From assembly GCA_965220855.1 (NCBI GenBank), contig CBDCQY010000001.1:2542001-2606000 (forward strand): a stretch of 64,000 bases of DNA, given 5' to 3'. The stretch comes from Bin95 sp965220855. GTDB taxonomy: Bacteria; Pseudomonadota; Alphaproteobacteria; Bin95. Shown one piece after another: positions 11,301 through 17,827 of the stretch. The notes under the pieces were generated by a model. It worked only from the letters and a program-made list of their open reading frames with translations. It had not been told where the DNA came from and made no database searches. The stretch's first letter is position 1; every line of letters begins with the position of its first letter. A program made the position numbers and the translations under genes.

Positions 11301-11960
11301 GTTGCTGCCGGAAATCGCGCTCCAGGCGTCGCCCGCCCCGAAGCTCGCATTCGAGGTGTAGCGCAACTCATAGCCGGTAATCGTCGGGTCGGAAGGATCG
11401 TCCCAGGCCAGCCGCACCTTGCCGTCGCCCGCCGTCGCCAGCAAGCCCGAGGGCATGGCGGGCGGCGTTCCCTGGGGCGTCGCCGTCGCAACGGCGGACG
11501 CCGGCCCGTAATCCCGGTAGGAATCCCACGACCACCAGTCGGGATAGACATTGTAGGCCCGGCGGATCTGGAAGATATAGGCCGCGCCGTTCTCCAGCCC
11601 CGTTACGGTGTGGCTGGTCGTGCCGGAGCCGCTATTGGCGATATCCCGCCAGACGCCGCCGCTTTCGGGGAAGCTCGCGCCCTTGTGGTAGCGGAGCTGA
11701 TAGCCGGCGATCCACCAGTCCTGCCCATTGTCCGGCCCTGGGTTATAGGCGCTCCAGGTCAGGGTGACTTCGCCCGCGCCCGCCGTCGCGGCGAAACCGC
11801 CGGGCCTGTCCGGCGTATAGGCCTCCGCCAGCGGCGCAACGGCCAGCAGGAAGAGCGCCGCCAGCGCGGCCATCCAGCCGGAACGGGGCCTTCGGTTCGC
11901 CACCTTCGTGGCGTTATTCCGGCCCTTTTCGACCACGAACATATGATGTTTAGCGGACAT
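5385..11960 (-). CDS. Giant Fn3/putative-Ig repeat autotransporter (about 2191 aa)
   Basis: The largest gene in the window. The N-terminus has a long positively charged region and a signal peptide ending ALFLLAVAPLAEA-YTP. The passenger holds about eight fibronectin-III-like repeats (each with VTLTW..., YELRYT, VTGLxNGxxYxFxxRA) in clusters. These alternate with about nine putative Ig (He_PIG) repeats of the form FGxxxVADRSF...LPAATGGDGALxYxLTPxLPxGLxFD...GTPT...ATDADGD. The last about 460 residues form an autotransporter-type beta-barrel ending in DLRLGF, with the C-terminal aromatic typical of outer-membrane proteins. Inferred role: surface adhesin. The start is one of two adjacent ATGs (11963/11960) after GGGGAGAGGT; upstream in-frame ATGs lack ribosome sites. 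The repeats are similar enough at DNA level to recombine. Confidence 0.88.
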   Translation of the reverse strand: MSAKHHMFVVEKGRNNATKVANRRPRSGWMAALAALFLLAVAPLAEAYTPDRPGGFAATAGAGEVTLTWSAYNPGPDNGQDWWIAGYQLRYHKGASFPESGGVWRDIANSGSGTTSHTVTGLENGAAYIFQIRRAYNVYPDWWSWDSYRDYGPASAVATATPQGTPPAMPSGLLATAGDGKVRLAWDDPSDPTITGYELRYTSNASFGAGDAWSAISGSNASTTGHAVAGLANDMEWRFQVRAVNAGGPGPASAEASATPEARYALTFGDVGVLEYSLLFQWTEHNRELPAAKGGSGAVSYAVTPALPKGLAFTSSDRRIRGWGSARGTSWTFTTYTLTATDQAGQQATLTFKLRLGYIQPGKPLNLAALSGDRQVTLSWDDPDDPYMSDYELRYRKGGRFDGDGGWTGIAGSSGGATSHVVTGLENGAQYAFQIRAVYRGNGITNKSRASDAVTATPNAIPEAPTGLAASADNGAMVLGWAPPTNTPDIAKQQLRWKASSALPFTAGDGWTDLPGDATGHRVTGLTNGVAYSFELRAANGLGAGRAASVAATPHVRLPAAPSDLQATAGAGEMALGWSGPSDPTVTGYELRYTSAASFGANDAWSAIPGSGASATRHRVAGLTEKAVWRFQVRAVNGSGAGPASTVSEELLDLAPGFGAQTVADRSFTVGIPVAAMTLPAATGGDGALAYALTPALPDGLAFDAATREVTGTPTAVTAAATYSYSATDADGDAATLTFTLETPADVAPSFGAAKAPDRTFRQGQPVAAVTLPEAGGGNGPLTYELTPALPDGLTLDMATRRIAGAPSDRTVGASYRWTATDADGDTASLTFVMRVAGGAAPSFGAATAPDHIAYWPFDVLIKLPEASGGDGDLTYTLTPGLAPKDHPAGVGNRDLIFDASRREIRTKPIVSLTGYRRGTGAYTYTVTDEDGDEASLTFSITYKLPFPDKPKNLAAAAGDGEVTLTWSAPDPAHNDIKGYIVGYRKGRSMPKTDHLRLIGSKFTHYKDWVLIEGSGRDTTGHTVTGLDNGSDYSFRIRPIRFPEDATAVAPHHRWALKLRWTEVSDSVTAKPNAAPVAPEDLAATGGNGSVMLSWALPPNTSDIGALQLRWKASAALPFTDADAWTDLATDATGHRVSGLANGESYSFELRAANDLGTGPAASATGTAEDLAPSFGGAAIADRSFAENRAIAALTLPAAEGGDGALSYSFAPALPAGLVFDAATREVSGAPAAQQAAATYNYIATDADGDAASLDFVIAVEADSSPDFGTATVADLNMVQGSAIQALVLPAASGGNAPVIHTLAPDLPAGLAFDPATQTVSGTPTTEQAATSYSWTATDADGQTAVLTFAIAVEADLAPSFGSATVADRIFTTGEALTALTLPAATGGNRALAYALTPDLPAGLAFDPATRTVSGTPTAVAAAATYSYSATDADGDAASLTFAIRVAAPGDIPSFGSQTIPEFDWFVASPGGYSWTLPAATGGNGALSYSLTPDLPGGLTFDNATRELAGAVWNAVPPTAYTYTVEDEDGDRASLTFVIKNRVFTYREPQNLAAEAGNGRVTLTWNPPSYTDLDHYQIRFTAGSSLGDDDAWSRIAGSDRHTTSHAVTGLANGTAYRFELRAMTRHGAGGTVGVTATPQDRAPSFGDAAVADRSFTQDAAITAFTLPEATGGDGALSYTLTPAPPAGLALDGVTREVSGTPTAVTTATSYSWTATDADGDTASLSFTIEVVAGAGGSAERDAFGKSLAGLASETLDEAQATIGARLEASPGASSLTMAGRRVEFGAASAPTEFDWRERRTAFDDDRRVSWEELRRDSAFEMAFGEAGMEMTAWGRGGLMRFEAEQAGIDHRSRMETGWLGMDARMGDGLLMGFALSRSAGETEASDGAGFATALSAAWPYAQLKLASGAEVWTMLGAGNGSVDYRPAEGAGETEALEMRLASAGGRQPLADVGALGLALEADAGFVTLETGGSARSVIGGHEVQVWRARASLEAEHEGWGLGGGSLAPFGSLAWRGDGGDWREGSGVEAGFGARLAAPGSRFALEAEGRHLALSSEAGYGGTGASLTAGLEPASDGAGLSWSASLATGVRADGAAMLADDLDYDEAGFGADEDRMALELEARYGFRLPAAHGLLSPLLRLSEEEGVRRKLEAGLAFEAAKGRVDLELTGGREARSGSADDRRLHFDLRLGF

Positions 11961-12259
11961 CATACCTCTCCCCTGTCCCGACATTTCGGTTGCCGCCTGG
12001 CGCGGATTGCGCCCTCGGGCGGTCGCAGACGGCGCCCCTGTTTCCCGGACCTTCATGACACGCAACTCCGGCGCAAGCTTCACCGAGCCGGATTGCAGCG
12101 TATCGACTCTTTCAGAAGGCGTGCAACAGAAAAAATCGATAATTTCTCAGGACACGAAAATGTGATTGGAAACAGGCGCATCCACAAGACAGAAGATATT
12201 TCTCTCTATCGTCGCAAAGACAGGCCGACTTCGGCCCCGGACGGGGCGGTGCGAGGCGG
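11961..12259. other. AT-richer leader between autotransporter and dioxygenase genes
   Basis: About 300 bp without a gene. It is noticeably poorer in GC than both flanks, especially 12110-12210. It probably carries the promoter and a leader of more than 100 nt for the autotransporter (transcribed leftward) and the 3' end of the dioxygenase transcript coming from the right. The GGCCGA-CT-TCGGCC palindrome at about 12224 may be part of a terminator. No known riboswitch pattern is recognised. Confidence 0.45.
12099..12126 (-). promoter_or_regulatory. Possible sigma-70-like promoter for the autotransporter
   Basis: On the minus strand a TTGCAC box (12126-12121) is followed after 16 bp by GATACG (12104-12099). 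The -35 box is good and the -10 box is poor. It sits in the AT-rich stretch upstream of the autotransporter. This is pattern matching only and needs a mapped transcription start. Confidence 0.25.
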
Positions 12260-12275
12260 CTATTCCGCCGCCTCG
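12252..12275 (-). terminator. Hairpin overlapping the dioxygenase stop codon
   Basis: A perfect 9-bp stem (CGAGGCGGC / GCCGCCTCG) with a 6-nt loop spans the TAG stop at 12260-12262. There is no U-tract after it, so it would be at best a weak intrinsic terminator or a 3'-end stabilising stem. Confidence 0.35.
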
Positions 12276-13438
12276 TCCGCCGGCTGCTGCGGGGCGTCGG
12301 GGGCGAGCGCGAGCGCGCCTTGCCAGCTGTCGATATAGCCGGTCCACTCGACGCCCTCGGGCAACTCCGCCACATCCAGCGCGTCGCGGGCGTCCAGCAT
12401 CACGGCATATTCGTCGAGATGCGCCTTGCCGCCCGAGAGCATCCGGCCGAGCGCCTTGGGGTGCGGCCCGTGGGCGAAGCCGCAGGGATGCAGGGTCATC
12501 ATGCCGGCGTCGATGCCGTCGCGGCTGAAGAAATCGCCCGCATGGTAGAACATCACCTCGTCATAATCGTCATTATTGTGGAAGAACGGCACCTTGAGCG
12601 CTTCCGGGTCGCTCTCCGCCGGGCGCGGCGCGAAGGTGCAGACCACGAACCGGTCGGCCACGAAGGTGGTGTGCGCCGAGGGCGGCAGGTGGTAGCGGTG
12701 GCTCATCAGGGGGCGGATCTCGCTGACATTGAGCTTGGCGACCGAGAGATCGCCGTGCCAGCCGACCGCGTCCAGCGGGTTGAAGGGGAAGGTGACCGCG
12801 CTGATGCGCCCGCGCCGCTTGATGCGCACCTGCCACGTCCCCGGCCCCTGCTGGGCGCGGAACGCCTCGTCGATGCGCGGCAGCGTGAGCGCCGCCGGAT
12901 CGAACACCGCATGGCGCCCCACCATGCCCTTCTCCGGCAGCCGGTAGAAGCCGCCGGTCGCCTCGATCAGCAGCGCCGCCACCGGCTCCTCGGCGTCGAG
13001 CCGCCACATGGTGCCGCGCGGGATGACGACATAGTCGCCCTGCTCCACCGGCAGGCGCCCATAGTCGCAGAACAGCTGGCCCCGGCCGCGATGCAGGAAC
13101 AGCAGGTCGTCGCCATCGCCATTGCGCGCCAGATGGTCCATCGGCCCCTCGGCGCGCCAGAAGCGGTAATCGACATGGGCGTTGTGCAGCACGCGCTGCG
13201 CCGCCCAGGGGCCGGCCCCGGCCGGCAGCCGGTTCAGGTCGAAGGCGCGCGGGCGCAGCGGCCCCTCCCAGCCGGTCCAGGCGGTGGGCGGGTTGCGGTG
13301 ATACATGTGCGCGGCCGGGCCGAAAAAGCCCTCGCGCCCGAGTTCGCGCTCGAAGCGGCCCTCGGGCAGCCGGACATGCGCCCGGCGGTTGGTCTCGCCC
13401 TCGCTGTGGGGATAGGAAATCCAGTTGCCGCCCGCCAT
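12260..13438 (-). CDS. hmgA: Homogentisate 1,2-dioxygenase family protein
   Basis: 392 residues, a cupin-fold iron dioxygenase expected to open the homogentisate ring in tyrosine/phenylalanine breakdown. The iron site is visible in the C-terminal part: FFHNNDDYDEVMFYH supplies the His and Glu ligands, and FAHGPHP supplies the second His. The N-terminus (GNWISYPHSEGETNRRAHV) is that of the shorter bacterial subgroup. ATG 13438 follows GGAGGAGCGGACC and gives the family start; an upstream extension to 13531 is not supported. No fumarylacetoacetase or maleylacetoacetate isomerase gene adjoins it, so a related gentisate-like substrate cannot be excluded. It is divergent from the acyl-CoA dehydrogenase gene. 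Confidence 0.82.
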   Translation of the reverse strand: MAGGNWISYPHSEGETNRRAHVRLPEGRFERELGREGFFGPAAHMYHRNPPTAWTGWEGPLRPRAFDLNRLPAGAGPWAAQRVLHNAHVDYRFWRAEGPMDHLARNGDGDDLLFLHRGRGQLFCDYGRLPVEQGDYVVIPRGTMWRLDAEEPVAALLIEATGGFYRLPEKGMVGRHAVFDPAALTLPRIDEAFRAQQGPGTWQVRIKRRGRISAVTFPFNPLDAVGWHGDLSVAKLNVSEIRPLMSHRYHLPPSAHTTFVADRFVVCTFAPRPAESDPEALKVPFFHNNDDYDEVMFYHAGDFFSRDGIDAGMMTLHPCGFAHGPHPKALGRMLSGGKAHLDEYAVMLDARDALDVAELPEGVEWTGYIDSWQGALALAPDAPQQPADEAAE

Positions 13439-13545
13439 GGTCCGCTCCTCCGCCGCGCTTGCCGCCGAACGCCAGCATAGTGCCATGGCGCGGAGGCGGG
13501 GAAGGCGATAGCATCGCCGCCTAACGGACACGGCGAGGGACGGCG

Positions 13546-14715
13546 ATGCATTTCGGGTGGAACGAGCAGCACGACCAGATACGCGAAGCGGTGGGGCGGC
13601 TCTGCGCGGGCTTCGATCTCGACTATTGGCGCGCGCGCGACGCGGCCGGCGAGTTCCCGCACGACTTCCACACGGCCATGGCGGAGGCCGGCTGGCTCGG
13701 CGTGGCCATGCCGGAGGAGTTCGGCGGCGCCGGCCTCGGCATCACCGAGGCGGCCCTGCTGATGCAGACCGTGGCGCAGTCCGGCGCCGGCATGAGCGGG
13801 GCTTCGGCCATCCATCTCAACATTTTCGGCCCCCACCCGATCGTCAAGCACGGCACGGAGGAGCAGCGCCGGCGGATGCTGCCGGAGCTGGTGGCGGGCG
13901 AGAAGAAGGCCTGTTTCGCGGTCACCGAGCCCGATTCCGGCCTCAACACCTCCGGCCTCAAGACCCGCGCCGAACCGGACGGGCGCGGCGGCTATGTCGT
14001 GCACGGCCAGAAGCTGTGGACCTCGACGGCGCAGGTGGCCGACAAGATGCTGCTGATCGCGCGCACCACGCCGCGCGAGGAGTGCCAGCGCGCCTTCGAC
14101 GGGCTGACGCTCTTCTATACGGACTTCGACCGGCGCTATGTGGAGGCGACCGAGATTCCCAAGATGGGCCGCTCGGCGGTCGATTCGAACTCGGTCTTCT
14201 TCGACGGCCTGCCGGTGCCGGCCGAGGACCGGATCGGCGAGGAGGGCATGGGCTTCCGCTATCTGCTGGACGGCCTCAACCCCGAGCGCATCCTGGTCGC
14301 CGCCGAGGCGATCGGCATCGGGCGCTGCGCGCTCGGCCGGGCTGCCGACTATGCCCGCGAGCGGGTGGTCTTCAACCGCCCGATCGGGCAGAACCAGTCG
14401 GTGCAGCATCCGCTGGCGGAAAGCTGGGCCAAGCTCGAGGCGGCGGAACTGCTGGTCTATAAGGCGGCCTGGATGTACGACCAAGGCGAGGCCTGTGGCC
14501 CGCAGGCCAATGCAGCCAAATATCTGGCCGCGGAAGTGGGCCACGAAGCCTGCGAGCGCGCCATCCTCACCCATGGCGGCATGGGCTACGCCAAGGAATA
14601 TCACGTGGAGCGGTGGCTCCGCGAAATCTGGATCGCCCGCATCGCGCCCGTCAGCTGGCAGCTGGTACTCTCCTTCATCGCCGAAAAAGCGCTCGACCTG
14701 CCGAAGAGCTACTGA
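13546..14715 (+). CDS. Acyl-CoA dehydrogenase family protein
   Basis: 389 residues, standard length. FAD-dependent alpha,beta-dehydrogenation of an acyl-CoA thioester. The FAD/substrate signature CFAVTEPDSGLNTS is at about residues 125-138, and the C-terminal signature THGGMGYAKEYHVERWLREI is complete. The catalytic base position cannot be fixed by eye. The C-terminus (DLPKSY) is intact although the adjoining restriction island converges on it: the TGA stop at 14713-14715 lies inside the last codons of the opposing gene. Chain-length specificity cannot be deduced from the sequence. Confidence 0.9.
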   Translation: MHFGWNEQHDQIREAVGRLCAGFDLDYWRARDAAGEFPHDFHTAMAEAGWLGVAMPEEFGGAGLGITEAALLMQTVAQSGAGMSGASAIHLNIFGPHPIVKHGTEEQRRRMLPELVAGEKKACFAVTEPDSGLNTSGLKTRAEPDGRGGYVVHGQKLWTSTAQVADKMLLIARTTPREECQRAFDGLTLFYTDFDRRYVEATEIPKMGRSAVDSNSVFFDGLPVPAEDRIGEEGMGFRYLLDGLNPERILVAAEAIGIGRCALGRAADYARERVVFNRPIGQNQSVQHPLAESWAKLEAAELLVYKAAWMYDQGEACGPQANAAKYLAAEVGHEACERAILTHGGMGYAKEYHVERWLREIWIARIAPVSWQLVLSFIAEKALDLPKSY

Positions 14716-15377
14716 GCGAGCGGGCGGACGCGCGCCTTGCGCGCGCCGCTGGCGATTTGGAGAGGCAATGTCAGCGTACCGAAGCGTTCTCGATATATCG
14801 TATAATCCCCGGCGTCCAATATCTCGATCAGCTTCGACAGGCGGATGCTGCATTGAAGGCGGCGCTGATTTCCCGAATCGATCTTGGGGTTGAGAGTTAC
14901 CAACCCGATATTCGGCCCCAGTTCCTTCTTGCGGTCCTTCGCCCATGCTCTGGCGCGATACCCTTCCTCCTCTCCGACTCCGAACGATTTCAGAACATCA
15001 TGAAACTCCTCGATTTCCAACTCGGAAACACCTCCGAGTAACGCAGCGCGATATTCATGTCGAAGGATGATTTCATGAATCGCATCGAAGAGTTTCACGT
15101 TTCCCCGCTGCCTATATTTACCAACAAGCATTCGATAGGGCGCGACATCGAACGATTGCCAGAACAGCCGCGCATCCGATAGCGCAACTATATTGCTTCT
15201 TGTTGATTTAATTGAGGTGGGAAATCCGAATGCTCGATCATCCTTGGCATCGATATCGAACCTGTCGTTTGACGATCGCCTTCGATCCGCTGCAGCCCAG
15301 CTGAATATCCCGTTCGCCGCCTTAATCATATTTTCAAAACTTTCCCCATGCATCTGATTATCGGAGTATTCAGGCAT
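14709..15377 (-). CDS. Putative type II restriction endonuclease (PD-(D/E)XK-like)
   Basis: 222 residues, no family recognised with certainty. It directly follows and overlaps (ATGCCTGA, 8 bp) the DNA methyltransferase gene, the usual arrangement of a type II restriction-modification pair. A plausible PD-(D/E)XK nuclease core is FDIDAKDDRAFGFPTSIKST near residues 42-61: acidic residue(s), about 10 residues, then a strand with S-I-K. Its codons are much AT-richer than both flanks, except the last 15-20 codons, which run into the GC-rich end of the acyl-CoA dehydrogenase locus. This suggests the original 3' end was fused to host DNA on insertion. The recognition sequence is unknown. A non-nuclease partner of the methylase remains possible. 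Confidence 0.6.
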   Translation of the reverse strand: MPEYSDNQMHGESFENMIKAANGIFSWAAADRRRSSNDRFDIDAKDDRAFGFPTSIKSTRSNIVALSDARLFWQSFDVAPYRMLVGKYRQRGNVKLFDAIHEIILRHEYRAALLGGVSELEIEEFHDVLKSFGVGEEEGYRARAWAKDRKKELGPNIGLVTLNPKIDSGNQRRLQCSIRLSKLIEILDAGDYTIYRERFGTLTLPLQIASGARKARVRPLAQ

Positions 15378-16239
15378 TGTAAATCTCGCTCAGCTTGAAT
15401 GCGATCTCAGTTTTGGAGAGCGATCTCACACCTGCCGTTTGACTGGACAATTCGGGCCAATTTATGACACGCAAAGCATCCATGACACCGCCCAGCACCT
15501 CTCGAATAAAATAGTGAGTAGTTTGCGATAAAGATGAGATATTTTCAGTTATAATTCGACCCGCATAAAATCCAACTCTGCGCATTGCAAAATGCGCTGC
15601 GCAGGGTGTCGTATATTCGATCAAATGATCGACTGAAGGAGTTGACAGAACAGGGCGAACCACGGACCGTCGTGTCCATATCTGCCAAGCGCACGGAACA
15701 TCGTGCGGCCGTCCATAGCGGACAAAAGCATGGCGTGCGACATCGTCATCTTTGGAAAGATGAAAACTCGGATGAAGGCGTCGCTGAACGCTCATTTTGC
15801 GAAAGGTGCGCGGGACGATAAAAGCAATCTCGTCTGCATGATCGGCAGCGCGATTGAAGAACCAGATTGCCTTGCAGGCATTCTTCCCGAACGGTGGATT
15901 TCCAATGACAACAATCGCGGAATGCTCTCCCGTGAAAATGCTCTCAGACTTCAAGAAATCCATATGGAGAATATTCGGAGCGCGTGGGTCGATATCTATG
16001 GCTCGAACCCTTCTGCCGGCGTCCAGCAAGGGATACAGAAACGCTCCGGCGCCTGCGGACGGCTCGACAAAAAGGACATCGGGATCGCTCCAGCGCTCGG
16101 CAATCCTTGTGGCATACATCTCGGCCACTTCAGGGCGCGTATAGAACTGGTCCAGATCGGTCGCCCGATCCACGCGGCCGCTCGCAACCTCTCCTGTCGC
16201 GCCAGGCCGCGCGCGTTCCTCCAGCTTACCTTGGGACAT
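15370..16239 (-). CDS. DNA (adenine-N6) methyltransferase
   Basis: About 289 residues from ATG 16239; in-frame starts at 16254 and 16299 are also possible and none has a strong ribosome site. It is a modification methylase: motif X-like DLDQFYTRPEVAEMY, S-adenosylmethionine motif I FVEPSAGAGAFL, motif II RAIDIDP, and catalytic motif IV NPPFGKNA typical of N6-adenine methylases. The short region after motif VIII probably holds the target recognition part. It is strongly AT-rich against its neighbours, with rare-looking codons, indicating recent acquisition. It should protect DNA against the overlapping downstream gene. It begins about 80 bp after the stop of the GNAT gene, which is on the same strand. 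Confidence 0.85.
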   Translation of the reverse strand: MSQGKLEERARPGATGEVASGRVDRATDLDQFYTRPEVAEMYATRIAERWSDPDVLFVEPSAGAGAFLYPLLDAGRRVRAIDIDPRAPNILHMDFLKSESIFTGEHSAIVVIGNPPFGKNACKAIWFFNRAADHADEIAFIVPRTFRKMSVQRRLHPSFHLSKDDDVARHAFVRYGRPHDVPCAWQIWTRRSVVRPVLSTPSVDHLIEYTTPCAAHFAMRRVGFYAGRIITENISSLSQTTHYFIREVLGGVMDALRVINWPELSSQTAGVRSLSKTEIAFKLSEIYNA

Positions 16240-16319
16240 ATGCCGGTCCACCATCCGTTCATATGACGCAGCGTGGACCAATCCGCATCCGTCCGTCAAG
16301 CGGACAATTCCCTATCCCC

Positions 16320-16823
16320 TCACACCACCGCCGGGCTGCGGCGCTCCAGCAGCAGCACGTCTCGCCATTCGCCGGCGAGCGGGCCGTGGCGCATGCGGCC
16401 GAGGCGTTCGCGCACGCCGACGACGCGGAAGCCGAACTTGCGGTGCAGGCTGACGCTGGCGGCGTTCTCCGGGAAGATGAGGGCCTGTAGCGTCCACAGG
16501 CCGGCGGCCTCCGACGACTCGATCAGCGCGCCCAGCAGGCGCTCGCCGACGCCCCGCCCGCGCGCGGCGTCGGCCAGATAGATCGACACCTCCGCCACCC
16601 CGGCATAGAACGGCCGCGTCGAGACCGGCGAGAGCGCCACCCAGCCGACCACCCCCTCCGCGCTTTCGGCGACGATGCGGCAGCATTCGAGGTGGTCCGC
16701 GTCCCACTCCGCCCAGTCCGGCAGGCTGTCCTGGAAGGTGGCGTGGCCGGTGGCGATGCCGACGCCGTAGATGGCCAGCACGGCCGGGCCGTCCCCGGCC
16801 CGCATGGCGCGCAGCTCAGTCAC
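16320..16823 (-). CDS. GNAT N-acetyltransferase, phosphinothricin-acetyltransferase-like
   Basis: 167 residues. It transfers acetyl from acetyl-CoA to an amine. Subfamily features are IYGVGIATGHATFQDSLPDW at the N-terminus and the acetyl-CoA loop AARGRGVGERLL at about residues 100-111, followed by FPENAASVSLHRKFGF. These are typical of the PPT/Bar or MddA group acting on methionine sulfoximine-like amino acids. The GTG at 16823 overlaps the apt stop (GTGACTGA), suggesting coupling; ATG 16805 is the alternative start. The actual substrate is not known. Confidence 0.82.
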   Translation of the reverse strand: MTELRAMRAGDGPAVLAIYGVGIATGHATFQDSLPDWAEWDADHLECCRIVAESAEGVVGWVALSPVSTRPFYAGVAEVSIYLADAARGRGVGERLLGALIESSEAAGLWTLQALIFPENAASVSLHRKFGFRVVGVRERLGRMRHGPLAGEWRDVLLLERRSPAVV

Positions 16824-17331
16824 GATAGATGACGAGGCTCTCGACCGGCGCGTCGAGGCGCGCCCGCCCGCCCAGAAAGGCCAGCTCCACCAGGCAGACC
16901 GCGCCCGGCACATCCGCGCCGACCTGGCGCAACAGGCGGATGCCGGCCCCGCAGGTGCCGCCGGTGGCCAGCAGATCGTCCACCACCACCACCCGCTCGC
17001 CCGGCTGCACCGCATCGGCCTGGATTTCGATGGTGTCGGAGCCGTATTCGAGCTCGTAGCGGTGCGAGATCACCCGCCCCGGCAGCTTGCCCGGCTTGCG
17101 CAGCATGGTGAAGCCGATGCCGAGCCGGGCGGCGACCGGGGCCGAGATCAGGAAGCCGCGCGCCTCGATGCCGGCCAGCCGGTCGGCGCCGAAGCCCTCC
17201 ACCGCCGCGCAGAGCCGGTCCACCGCATTGCGCCAGGCGGCGCCGTTTCCGATCAGGGTGGAAATGTCGTAGAACAGGATGCCCGGCTTGGGATAATCGG
17301 GAACTTCCCGGATGCAGGATTTCAGGTCCAT
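16816..17331 (-). CDS. apt: Adenine phosphoribosyltransferase
   Basis: 171 residues, the normal size. It salvages adenine with PRPP to make AMP. It shows IREVPDYPKPGILFYDISTL at the N-terminus, GIEARGFLI in the hood region, and the PRPP-binding loop VVVVDDLLATGGTCGAG at about residues 117-133. ATG 17331 gives the family start. It is the first gene of a two-gene unit with the acetyltransferase. Its 5' end overlaps the possible start of the divergent PqiA-like gene. Confidence 0.94.
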   Translation of the reverse strand: MDLKSCIREVPDYPKPGILFYDISTLIGNGAAWRNAVDRLCAAVEGFGADRLAGIEARGFLISAPVAARLGIGFTMLRKPGKLPGRVISHRYELEYGSDTIEIQADAVQPGERVVVVDDLLATGGTCGAGIRLLRQVGADVPGAVCLVELAFLGGRARLDAPVESLVIYRD

Positions 17332-17827
17332 CGGCACTCTCGCGGATGACGGTCGCGACAGGAGCCTAGAGCATCGGCGCGGCAAGCCCAATCGCCTCGC
17401 GGGCGCGGTGCTGGCGCTCTCCCTGCTGCTGCTGGCGCCCGGCCTCGCGCTGCCGGCGATCGCGATCGAGCGCTTCTGGTTCGGGACCGACTATTCGATT
17501 CTGGGCGCGGTGGCGGCGCTCGCCTCGGACGGCGACTGGTTTCTCGCCGGCGTCATCGGCGTCTTCTCGGTGGCGCTGCCGGTGGCGAAGCTGGCGATCG
17601 GCTTCCTCGTCTGGCGGCGCGGGCGAGCGAGCCGGCGCCTCGCGCGGGTGCTCGGCGCGGCCTCCCGCTACGCCATGCTGGATGTCTTCATCGTCGCGCT
17701 CACCGTGCTGGCGCTCGACGGCCGGCTGATGACCGCCGCCAGCGCCGGCCCCGGCATCGTCTGCTTCGCGGTCTCGATGCTGCTCTCCGCCTGGGCCGTC
17801 TCGCGGCTCGGTCAGCCGGGGCGCTGA
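17312..17827 (+). CDS. PqiA-like integral membrane protein
   Basis: 171 residues with four predicted transmembrane helices (LAGAVLALSLLLLAPG; AGVIGVFSVALPVAKLAIG; YAMLDVFIVALTVLAL; IVCFAVSMLLSAWAV). A Pro in helix 1 and the ALPVAKL motif in helix 2 are as in single-unit paraquat-inducible protein A family members, linked to envelope lipid transport. ATG 17312 starts inside apt on the other strand; a GTG at 17408 would remove the N-terminal tail and is the alternative. It converges on ccmC with a 16-bp overlap. No PqiB/MCE partner is adjacent. Confidence 0.6.
   Translation: MQDFRSIGTLADDGRDRSLEHRRGKPNRLAGAVLALSLLLLAPGLALPAIAIERFWFGTDYSILGAVAALASDGDWFLAGVIGVFSVALPVAKLAIGFLVWRRGRASRRLARVLGAASRYAMLDVFIVALTVLALDGRLMTAASAGPGIVCFAVSMLLSAWAVSRLGQPGR

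Noticed and set aside
8976..12338. A very long open frame on the plus strand antisense to the autotransporter gene
   Set aside because: It lacks family similarity and is Arg/Gly-rich, as expected for the reverse strand of GC-rich repeat-coding DNA.
14729..14745. CGCGCGC-CTT-GCGCGCG hairpin as a terminator after the acyl-CoA dehydrogenase gene
   Set aside because: There is no U-run and it lies inside the opposing nuclease-like gene; simple GC alternation explains it.
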